11,445 bases of DNA from an uncultured Actinoplanes sp. (GTDB lineage Bacteria > Actinomycetota > Actinomycetes > Mycobacteriales > Micromonosporaceae), in contig CAKUMG010000097.1 in the NCBI GenBank assembly GCA_934667465.1, positions 1 through 11,445 of the forward strand. Reading direction: 5' to 3'. The notes below the pieces were generated by a model that did not search any database, had not been told where the DNA came from, and worked only from the letters and a program-made list of their open reading frames with translations. Of the stretch, positions 1 through 5,697 are shown piece after piece. Made by a program: the position numbers and the translations under genes. Position 1 is the stretch's first letter, and every line of letters starts with the position of its first letter.

Positions 1-1
1 C

Positions 2-43
2 GAGCCGTACCGCTACCCGCTGACCATGTCAGTGATCAAGTAG
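2..43 (+). CDS. 3' end of an unidentified gene (partial)
   Basis: Frame 2 from the left edge reads EPYRYPLTMSVIK and then a TAG stop at 41-43. Twelve of the 13 codons end in G or C, which fits the coding style of this genome better than the other two + strand frames here. The gene would run towards hemW and overlap its last 15 bases tail to tail. With only 13 residues no family can be assigned, and chance cannot be excluded. Confidence 0.45.
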   Translation, partial: EPYRYPLTMSVIK

Positions 44-1240
44 CAGGTCCCGCACCACGGCGTCGGCGAGCAGCCGCCCGCGCAGGGTGAGGACAGCCCG
101 GCCGCCCGCGAAGGCGGCCGGGTCGAGCAGGCCGCCCGCCAGCGCCGCCGCCGCGCCCTCCGGGTCGGCGGCGGCCAGGGGCAGCCCCTCGCGCAGGCGC
201 AGCCCCAGCATGACGCGCTCGGTCGCCTGGTCACCGTCGGTGAGCAGCTCCCGGGCTAGGCCCGGGGAGACGCCCGCGGACAACCGCTGCGCGTACGCGG
301 TGGGGTGCTTCACGTTCCACCAGCGCACGCCGCCGACGTGGCTGTGCGCCCCGGGCCCGAACCCCCACCAGTCGCCGCCGGTCCAGTAGAGCCGGTTGTG
401 CCGGCAGCGCGCCGCCTCCGACGTGGCCCAGTTGGAGACCTCGTACCAGGAGAAGCCCGCCGCCGTCAGCGCCTCCTCGGCGGCCAGGTAGCGGTCGGCG
501 GCCACGTCGTCGGACGGGTACGGCAGCTCGCCGCGCCGCATCCGGGCGGCCATCCGCGTGCCGTCCTCGACGATCAGCGAGTACGCGCTCACGTGGTCCA
601 CGCCCGCGTCGAGCACCGCCCGCAGCGAGGCGGCGAAGTCCTCCGCGGTCTCCCCCGGCGTGCCGTAGATCAGATCGAGGTTGACGTGCTCGAACCCGGC
701 CTCGCGGGCCTCGGCGGCGGCCTGCGGCGCCCGCCCGGCGGTGTGCCTGCGCTCCAGGATCGCCAGCACGCCGGCCGAGGCGGACTGCATGCCCAGCGAG
801 ATCCGGGTGAAGCCCGCGGCGCGCAGCTCACGCAGCGACTCACGCGTCACCGACTCGGGGTTCGCCTCGGTGGTGATCTCCGCGTCGGCGGCGAGGCCCC
901 AGGTGCGGTCGATGCCCTCGAGGATCCGGCCGAGGTCGCGCGGGGAGAGCAGGGTCGGCGTCCCCCCGCCGACGAAGACGGTGTCGACCGGCCGCCCCGG
1001 AAGGATCTTGGCGGCGAGATCGACCTCTTCCAGGACCCGGTCGGCGTACTCGTCGCGGCTTGCGCCACCCCCGAGCTCCGCCGCCGTGTACGTGTTGAAG
1101 TCGCAGTACCCACACCGGCTGGCGCAGAAGGGCACATGGACGTAGACCCCGAACCCGCGCCGCCCCGCGGCTCGCAGGGCGGTCTCCGGCAGCGAGCCGT
1201 CACTCGGGACGGGCTCACCGTCGGGCAGAACTCCAGGCAT
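29..1240 (-). CDS. hemW: HemW, radical SAM haem chaperone (coproporphyrinogen III oxidase-like)
   Basis: This 403-residue protein belongs to the HemN/HemW radical SAM family. The 4Fe-4S/SAM cysteines are Cys39, Cys43 and Cys46 (CASRCGYCDF), followed by the family motif GGGTPTLL near residue 92. In HemN a fourth Cys follows the cluster motif; here that position is Phe48, the usual mark of HemW. HemW binds haem and is thought to deliver it to membrane haem proteins; it is not a true coproporphyrinogen dehydrogenase, although automated annotation often says so. Length and the N-terminal MPGVLPDGEPVPSDGSLP are typical of actinobacterial HemW, which supports the ATG at 1238-1240. There is no clear Shine-Dalgarno sequence. 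The gene is divergent from the crotonase gene across 37 bp, so the two promoters must overlap or lie inside the coding regions. Confidence 0.95.
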   Translation of the reverse strand: MPGVLPDGEPVPSDGSLPETALRAAGRRGFGVYVHVPFCASRCGYCDFNTYTAAELGGGASRDEYADRVLEEVDLAAKILPGRPVDTVFVGGGTPTLLSPRDLGRILEGIDRTWGLAADAEITTEANPESVTRESLRELRAAGFTRISLGMQSASAGVLAILERRHTAGRAPQAAAEAREAGFEHVNLDLIYGTPGETAEDFAASLRAVLDAGVDHVSAYSLIVEDGTRMAARMRRGELPYPSDDVAADRYLAAEEALTAAGFSWYEVSNWATSEAARCRHNRLYWTGGDWWGFGPGAHSHVGGVRWWNVKHPTAYAQRLSAGVSPGLARELLTDGDQATERVMLGLRLREGLPLAAADPEGAAAALAGGLLDPAAFAGGRAVLTLRGRLLADAVVRDLLLDH

Positions 1241-1277
1241 CCGTCAAGTGTGCACGGCGCCGGTTAGGGTCTTGCGC

Positions 1278-2048
1278 ATGGCTCTGGTCCGATCCGTCAC
1301 CGACGCCGGGGTGACCACGCTGACGCTGGACAGCCCCGCGAACCGCAATGCGCTCTCGTCCGCGCTGATGGGCGAGTTCCTCGACCGGCTCGGGGAGGCC
1401 CTCACCGACCTCGCCGTGCGCGCGGTGGTGATCTCGCACACCGGCCCGGTCTTCTGCTCGGGCGCGGATCTCAAGGAGACCGCGGCGACCCCCGACGACG
1501 GCCGCGTCCCGGCCGAGATGATGGCCGACGTGCTCGCCGCGATCTGGGAGTTCCCCAAACCCGTGGTGGCCCGGGTCGCCGGCCCGGCCCGCGCGGGCGG
1601 GCTGGGCCTGATCGCGGCCGCCGACCTGGCCGTGTGCACCCGCGACGCCACGTTCGCGTTCTCCGAGGTCCGGCTCGGGGTGATCCCGGCGGTGATCAGC
1701 GCCACCGTGCTGCCCCGCCTCGCGCCGCGCGCCGCCGCCGAGCTCTACCTGACCGGCGACGTGTTCGACGGGGCCCGGGCCGCCGAGATCGGGCTGGTGA
1801 CCCGGGCGGTCCCGGCCGGCGAGCTCGACGACGCCGTGGCCGCGTACTGCGCCTCCCTGGTCCGGGGCGGCCCGATCGCGCTGGCCGGCACCAAGCAGCT
1901 GCTGCGCCGCACGCCCGCCGGCTCGGTCCGCGCCGACCTGGCCGACCTCGCCGCCCGCTCGGCCGGCTACTTCAAGTCGGCGGAGGGCCGCGAGGGCGTG
2001 GCGGCGTTCCGGGAGAAGCGGCCCGCGTCGTGGGTGCCGTCGGAGTAG
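1278..2048 (+). CDS. Enoyl-CoA hydratase/isomerase (crotonase) family, LiuC/methylglutaconyl-CoA hydratase-like
   Basis: A 256-residue crotonase-superfamily protein. These enzymes bind acyl-CoA and stabilise a thioester enolate in an oxyanion hole. The first CoA-binding/oxyanion segment is CSGADLKE (residues 60-67) and the second is GPARAGGLGL (102-111). Relative to rat enoyl-CoA hydratase, the Glu144 position is Gly110, while the Glu164 position is kept as Glu130 in the SEVRLGVIPAVIS segment. That wording (EVRLG, PAVIS) resembles LiuC and isohexenylglutaconyl-CoA hydratases of leucine/isoprenoid breakdown, but no other genes of those pathways are present, so the substrate is open. I chose ATG 1278 because the domain starts directly after it. 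TAGGGT (1265-1270) could serve as a weak ribosome site or as a -10 element of a leaderless transcript. A GTG at 1248 would add 10 unconserved-looking residues. Confidence 0.88.
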   Translation: MALVRSVTDAGVTTLTLDSPANRNALSSALMGEFLDRLGEALTDLAVRAVVISHTGPVFCSGADLKETAATPDDGRVPAEMMADVLAAIWEFPKPVVARVAGPARAGGLGLIAAADLAVCTRDATFAFSEVRLGVIPAVISATVLPRLAPRAAAELYLTGDVFDGARAAEIGLVTRAVPAGELDDAVAAYCASLVRGGPIALAGTKQLLRRTPAGSVRADLADLAARSAGYFKSAEGREGVAAFREKRPASWVPSE

Positions 2049-2263
2049 GGGGTATCTGGTGGGTCAGGGCGGTCGCCGGCGAGGTCCAGGTTTCGTCTCG
2101 CAAGTGGGGCGGACGGCCGGATACCGGGGTTGTATCGGGCCGTTCGCACCGCGCCGCGAGGCGGAAGCTGGGCCCGGCGGCGGCCGTCCTGGTCCACCAG
2201 ATGCCCCCTCAAGCGGGCGTTGACTACGCTTGGTCGTCCGTCGCCCGTGATGGGGAGGTGTGG
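2049..2263. promoter_or_regulatory. Intergenic region with weak promoter candidate for the lysozyme-like gene
   Basis: This 215-bp gap has no convincing gene. Near its right end TACGCT (2225-2230) matches the actinobacterial -10 pattern TAnnnT and would give a leader of about 27 nt. It overlaps TTGACT (2220-2225), which alternatively resembles a -35 box but has no -10 at the right distance. A strong ribosome site GGGGAGG (2252-2258) follows. Confidence 0.25.
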
Positions 2264-3100
2264 GTGAAGCGCAAGCCGGTGGCCGTCCTGGCGGTGATCG
2301 TCCTCCTGGGCGCGCTCGGCTTCGTGGTCTCCCAGTCGTTCAGCGGCAACATCAAGCTGCCCTACCTCGGCCCCGAGTGCACGGTCCGCGCCGACGGGCA
2401 GGTGACCCTCGACGCCGTCCAGATGGCGAACGCGGCCACGATCTCCGCGATCGGCGTGCGCCGCAAGATGCCGGAGCGGGCGGTCGTCGTGGCGCTCGCC
2501 ACCGCGCTGCAGGAATCGAAGCTGGAGAACCTCGACAACGGCGACCGGGACTCCGTCGGGCTGTTCCAGCAGCGCCCCAGCCAGGGCTGGGGCACCCCGG
2601 AGGAGATCCAGGACCCGCGCTACGCCGCCCGCAAGTTCTACGCCGGGCTCAAGAAGGTCAGGGGCTGGGAGGAGATGCGGGTCACCGACGCCGCGCAGAA
2701 GGTGCAGCGCTCGGCGTTCCCGGAGGCGTACGAGAAGTGGGCCGACGAGGCGGAGGTTCTGGCCCGCGCGCTCACCGGCCGCGCGACCGGCGCCGTGGAG
2801 TGCTCGGTGCCCAGCGAGCCGGCCCTGCGCGGGGTGGCCGCCGCGGCCGAGCTGACCGAGGCGCTGCGGCTCGACTGGGGCGTCAAGGCGGTCACCGAGG
2901 CCGAGATCCGGGTGACCGTCGACGACCCCGCCAAGGGCTGGCGGTACGCGCACTGGCTCGTGTCGCACGCCCGGACCACGGGTCTCGAACGGGTACGTTT
3001 CGCCGACCTCGAGTGGAACGCCCCCGACGGCAAGTGGCAGCCCGTGACCGGCGACCGCCGGGTGGGGCCGGGCACCGTGGTGGCCGAGGTCTTTCCCTGA
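2264..3100 (+). CDS. Membrane-anchored protein with lysozyme-like (SLT-type) domain
   Basis: A 278-residue protein of a family I recognise as widespread in actinobacteria and usually annotated hypothetical or, without good support, heavy metal transporter. Residues 5-23 form a single hydrophobic segment after MKRK, a signal anchor or signal peptide, so the rest should be extracytoplasmic. Residues about 48-170 carry ALQES (81-85) followed by DSVGLFQQRPSQGWG (96-110). This resembles the ES...GLMQ arrangement of lytic transglycosylases, making Glu84 the candidate catalytic acid. Only two cysteines remain outside the membrane segment, Cys39 and Cys180, flanking this domain and possibly joined by a disulfide. 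A second domain (about 187-278) is unassigned. The GTG at 2264 is five bases after GGGGAGG; an in-frame GTG at 2258 overlaps that site. Peptidoglycan activity is an inference from the motif only. Confidence 0.8.
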   Translation: MKRKPVAVLAVIVLLGALGFVVSQSFSGNIKLPYLGPECTVRADGQVTLDAVQMANAATISAIGVRRKMPERAVVVALATALQESKLENLDNGDRDSVGLFQQRPSQGWGTPEEIQDPRYAARKFYAGLKKVRGWEEMRVTDAAQKVQRSAFPEAYEKWADEAEVLARALTGRATGAVECSVPSEPALRGVAAAAELTEALRLDWGVKAVTEAEIRVTVDDPAKGWRYAHWLVSHARTTGLERVRFADLEWNAPDGKWQPVTGDRRVGPGTVVAEVFP

Positions 3101-3162
3101 GCTGGGCATCCATGGCCTTCACACCGGTCTGCCCGAGTCATCGCGCTACGTATACATCGACA

Positions 3163-3198
3163 TGGACAGACAGCAACGCCCCTGGTACTAGTTATTCG
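3163..3198 (+). promoter_or_regulatory. Candidate leaderless promoter of the GAF/PAS sensor gene
   Basis: TGGACA (3163-3168) is followed after 17 bp by TACTAG (3186-3191). The -10 element lies at positions -12 to -7 from the GTG at 3198, so transcription would start at or next to the start codon. An in-frame stop at 3189-3191 excludes earlier starts, and no Shine-Dalgarno sequence precedes the GTG. The -35 is a good match but the -10 is poor (3 of 6 to TATAAT, and it lacks the conserved last T). Confidence 0.35.
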
Positions 3199-4850
3199 TG
3201 CTCCACGCCCTCCCCTGGATCCTCTTCGGAGCAGTCAGCCTAGGCGCGATCGTCACGGGCGTGAGCCGGCACCGGCCGGCCCGGTCCGCGCCGTGGCTGC
3301 TGCTCGCCGCCGCGGTCTCCTGCCTCGCCATCGGCGACGTCTTCTACGCGTACGGCCAGGCCACCGCCTCGGACATCTGCTATCTCACGATGATCGTGTT
3401 CGTCGCGCTCGCGGTGATCCAGCTGACCCGCGGCGGCACCCTGCTGATGACCCGGGCGCGCCTCATCGACCTGCTGGCCTGCGCCTGCGCGTCGCTGCTG
3501 GTGATCTGGGTCTTCGTGATCGGCGACATCGTCCGGTTCGGCGACATCGTCCCGTCGGACGTGATCGGCGCGGTGCTGCTGCTCGTGGTGACGGTCCGGC
3601 TGATCGTCGCCACCTGGTTCACCTGGTCGGCCGTGCTGCTCTGCGTGGGCGCCGGCGCGATGCTGGCCAGCGACATCGCGTACGGGCTGCACCCCAGCTG
3701 GTGGACCGAGTCCGGCTACGCGGTGCTCTACCTGTCCTGGGGCGCCGCCGCCCTGCACCCGTCGATGGTCCGGCTCACCGCGCCGGTCCCGATCCGGCCG
3801 GCGCCGTGGCAGGGCCGCTGGGCGCTGCTGCTCGGCCTCTCCGTCGCGACGCCGCCGCTGGTGCTGCTGATCGAGGCGGTCCAGGGCGCGGTCCACGACG
3901 GCGTGGTCATCGCCGTGGCCGGCGCGCTCACGCTGGTGCTCACGTTCACCCGGCTCGCCGACTCGGTGTCGGTCAGCAGCCAGGCGCTGCGCCGCGAACG
4001 CGTCCTGCGCGAGGCCAGCGCCGCCCTGGTCACGGCGTCCGGCGAGGCCGCCGTCGACAGGGCCGTGCGCGCCGCCGTCGACCAACTGCTCCCGCCCGCC
4101 GACATCGTCCGCGTGGTGTTCGCCCCCGACGACCGCTCGCTGGCGACCGAGGACCTGCCCTCGCCGCCGGAGACCCCGGACGGCACCCGCAGCTGGTGGC
4201 TGAGCCGGACCCCGGACCCCCGCGGCACGGAACGCGTCACGCTCGTCTGCCCGCTCTGGCTGGAACCGCTCGCCGTCGCCCGCCCGCACGGCGGCGCGCT
4301 GCTCATCGAGGGCCGCCACGACGTCATCACCGCGGGCCGGGACGCGCTGGAGGTGCTGGCCGGCCAGGCGGCGCTCGCCCTCGACCGGATCTGCCTGGTC
4401 GACGCGGTGGGCCGCCGCGACAGCGACATCTACCTGCGGACAGTTGTCCGCAACACCGCCGACCTCATGCTGGTCATCGACGAGGACCAGGCCATCCGCT
4501 ACGCGAGCCCGGCCCTGCGCACCCTGATCGGCAAGGAGGAGTTGCCGCCCTTCGCCACGCTCGCCGACCTGGTCCACCCCGATGACAGCGGCCAGGTCCA
4601 CCGCGCCCTGCGCAAGGAGGGCGACGGCGTCCTCTACTGCTCGCTGCAGCGCGGCGACCAGACCCAGGTCATGGTCGAGGCCACCTACCGCGACCTGCGC
4701 GACGACCGCCTCGTCCGCGGCTTCGTCGTCACCCTGCGCGACGTCACCCGCTCGCACGACCCGGTCGAGCGGGTCCCGCACCTCGACCACGTCGACGAGC
4801 TCCCCGCCTGGGTCAACCGGCGCAGCGCGCAGCACAAATTCCGTTACTGA
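3198..4850 (+). CDS. Multi-pass membrane sensor with GAF-like and PAS domains, no output domain
   Basis: A 550-residue protein. Residues 1 to about 255 contain eight or so hydrophobic helices with few charges, resembling the membrane module found in front of GGDEF-EAL proteins of Actinoplanes and relatives. A short charged helix (QALRRERVLREASAALV) leads into a GAF-like domain (about 265-400). A PAS domain follows (about 412-516), with NTADLMLVIDEDQAIRYASP near its start, LVHPDD in the middle and VVTLRDVTR at its end. In related c-di-GMP enzymes a GGDEF domain comes next. Here there is a 32-residue tail (DELPAWVNRRSAQHKFRY at the end) and then a stop. No GGDEF, EAL, kinase or phosphatase motif is present in the protein or in the 250 bp after it. 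It may act by protein contact, or be a reduced diguanylate cyclase. The start is fixed by the stop at 3189-3191. Confidence 0.82.
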   Translation: MLHALPWILFGAVSLGAIVTGVSRHRPARSAPWLLLAAAVSCLAIGDVFYAYGQATASDICYLTMIVFVALAVIQLTRGGTLLMTRARLIDLLACACASLLVIWVFVIGDIVRFGDIVPSDVIGAVLLLVVTVRLIVATWFTWSAVLLCVGAGAMLASDIAYGLHPSWWTESGYAVLYLSWGAAALHPSMVRLTAPVPIRPAPWQGRWALLLGLSVATPPLVLLIEAVQGAVHDGVVIAVAGALTLVLTFTRLADSVSVSSQALRRERVLREASAALVTASGEAAVDRAVRAAVDQLLPPADIVRVVFAPDDRSLATEDLPSPPETPDGTRSWWLSRTPDPRGTERVTLVCPLWLEPLAVARPHGGALLIEGRHDVITAGRDALEVLAGQAALALDRICLVDAVGRRDSDIYLRTVVRNTADLMLVIDEDQAIRYASPALRTLIGKEELPPFATLADLVHPDDSGQVHRALRKEGDGVLYCSLQRGDQTQVMVEATYRDLRDDRLVRGFVVTLRDVTRSHDPVERVPHLDHVDELPAWVNRRSAQHKFRY

Positions 4851-4968
4851 CGATCAAAAGCACGATTTTGTACGGCTGACGGAAAGCCACACTGTGCACC
4901 GCCGATGCGGGTGTTTGGTCCCGGCCGTAGCGGGGGTTCCGGGTTCTCCTGCGTGGTCACCGTCAGGG

Positions 4969-5012
4969 GGTGTCCCGTGGATCACGGCGACTCGCCCTGT
5001 CCAGGGAACACC
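4969..5012 (+). terminator. Possible terminator hairpin after the sensor gene
   Basis: GGTGTCCC (4969-4976) can pair with GGGAACACC (5004-5012), giving an 8-bp stem with one bulged A around a 27-nt loop. Inside it CCCTG-TC-CAGGG (4996-5007) offers a competing short stem. There is no T-tract. It lies about 120 bp after the stop codon, so its assignment to that gene is tentative. Confidence 0.25.
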
Positions 5013-5028
5013 TGCTGCCCCGGACAAG

Positions 5029-5064
5029 CAGGAAGCCGGACCCCCGAGGGGATCCGGCTTCCTG
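5029..5064. terminator. Strong hairpin between convergent genes (terminator)
   Basis: Arms 5029-5040 (CAGGAAGCCGGA) and 5053-5064 (TCCGGCTTCCTG) are perfect 12-bp inverted repeats. The 12-nt centre contains CCCC and GGGG, which extend the stem. It lies 35 bp past the glsB stop and between the convergent sensor and glsB genes, so it could stop transcription from both sides. No T-tract follows on either strand, which is common in high-GC actinobacteria. Confidence 0.7.
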
Positions 5065-5099
5065 GTCGGTCGTTCCGTGCCCTCGAGGAGGGCCCGGGG

Positions 5100-5378
5100 T
5101 CAGCGACGGCTGTAGCCGCGGCGACCGCCGATGCCGGCGACCAGGGCGACACCGATGGCGGCGAGGACGATCTGGAAGAGCAGCTCGGTCCAGTCGAAGC
5201 CGGAGGTGCCGTTGACACCGAAAGCGTTGGCCAGAACAGTGCCCAGCAGGGCGGCGACCACACCGATGACCATGGTCAGCCAGATCGGGATGTTCTGCTT
5301 GCCGGGCACGACCAGGCGGCCCAGGGCGCCGATCACGAGGCCGACGATGAGTGCGGTGATGATTCCGGTGATGGTCAT
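5100..5378 (-). CDS. GlsB/YeaQ/YmgE-family stress response membrane protein
   Basis: A 92-residue protein of the transglycosylase-associated/GlsB family (small glycine-rich membrane proteins linked to envelope stress; exact role unclear). Three hydrophobic helices are visible at about residues 3-25, 31-55 and 66-84. They have the family's glycine pattern (IVGLVIGALGRLVVPG, then a GxxxALLG-type second helix) and a basic C-terminal tail RRGYSRR. The ATG at 5376-5378 has an excellent ribosome site, AGGAGGAT on the minus strand at 5385-5392, and the conserved domain begins at that Met. A longer in-frame extension upstream reads as non-coding sequence and is rejected. Expression is probably stress-induced, given the SigB/SigF-like promoter upstream. 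The gene is monocistronic between two terminator-like hairpins. Confidence 0.9.
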   Translation of the reverse strand: MTITGIITALIVGLVIGALGRLVVPGKQNIPIWLTMVIGVVAALLGTVLANAFGVNGTSGFDWTELLFQIVLAAIGVALVAGIGGRRGYSRR

Positions 5379-5429
5379 TTCTGATCCTCCTCGGGGGTGG
5401 AGCAACCGTTGCGTCCGTCGATCAGCAGA

Positions 5430-5456
5430 GTTCCCGACGCCCTCCGCAGCCAAACC
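5430..5456 (-). promoter_or_regulatory. SigB/SigF-like stress promoter of glsB
   Basis: On the minus strand GGTTT (5452-5456) is followed after 16 bp by GGGAAC (5430-5435). The actinobacterial general-stress sigma consensus is roughly GTTT, 14-17 bp, GGGTAY; the only mismatch here is the T at -10 position four. Transcription would start near 5423, leaving a leader of about 45 nt before the glsB ATG. A stress sigma factor fits the family of the gene. Confidence 0.5.
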
Positions 5457-5567
5457 GGGTTTTTGCCAGGAGACTCCCAGGCCGGCACCCTTGCCACCCC
5501 ACCGTCGATCACGTTTGCGCAGCTCACGGCGCCACGATCCGCCGTACGAGAGGCGGTAAAAATCCTT

Positions 5568-5655
5568 CTCAGGTGACCTGGGGACGCGGCTCACGGCCCC
5601 TCGGGATACGGCTCCGCTGACCCCGGGGCGCGGCTCAGGTCGCCTCGGGACACGA
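5568..5655. repeat. Four-copy degenerate 22-bp tandem repeat
   Basis: Four back-to-back 22-bp units lie at 5568-5589, 5590-5611, 5612-5633 and 5634-5655. Every unit begins CTC. The middle is a C-rich stretch ending in (T/C)(C/G)GGG, and the units end in CGCGG, TACGG, CGCGG and CACGA respectively. No unit boundary needs an indel. The last unit runs 5 bp into the left arm of the lepA terminator. It lies outside any gene; function unknown. Confidence 0.7.
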
Positions 5656-5692
5656 CGAAGCCCCGGCGCGCGGGCACCGGGGCTTCGTCGTG
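5651..5692 (-). terminator. lepA transcription terminator
   Basis: Perfect 16-bp inverted repeat: CACGACGAAGCCCCGG (5651-5666) and CCGGGGCTTCGTCGTG (5677-5692) around a 10-nt loop. It starts 5 bp after the lepA stop codon on the minus strand. There is no T-tract, but stem length and position make an intrinsic terminator very likely. Confidence 0.85.
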
Positions 5693-5697
5693 GACGG

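Larger units (their letters stand above)
5379..5697. other. Intergenic region between glsB and lepA
   Basis: This 319-bp gap contains no supported gene. From the glsB side it holds the glsB ribosome site and leader, a short palindrome GCAAC-C-GTTGC (5402-5412) in that leader, the stress-type promoter (5430-5456), about 110 bp with no recognised element, the 22-bp tandem array (5568-5655) and the lepA terminator (5651-5692). Confidence 0.7.

Noticed and set aside
305..1267. Long + strand open frame opposite hemW
   Set aside because: Arg/Gly/Pro-rich translation with no domain; a high-GC shadow of hemW, whose radical SAM motifs are clear.
1634..2263. Upstream extension of the lysozyme-like gene into the crotonase gene
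   Set aside because: The open frame runs through another gene; the signal anchor and ribosome site place the start at 2264.
1967..3109. Minus-strand open frame across the lysozyme-like gene
   Set aside because: Low-complexity translation without motifs; antisense shadow.
3240..4835. Minus-strand 531-codon open frame opposite the sensor gene
   Set aside because: Extremely Asp/Arg/Gln/His-rich with no domain; typical antisense frame of a high-GC membrane protein gene.
5379..5594. N-terminal extension of glsB
   Set aside because: The added residues look unlike coding sequence, and the ribosome site AGGAGGAT precisely marks ATG 5378.
5568..5655. CRISPR array
   Set aside because: The units are contiguous with no unique spacers, degenerate, and there are no cas genes.
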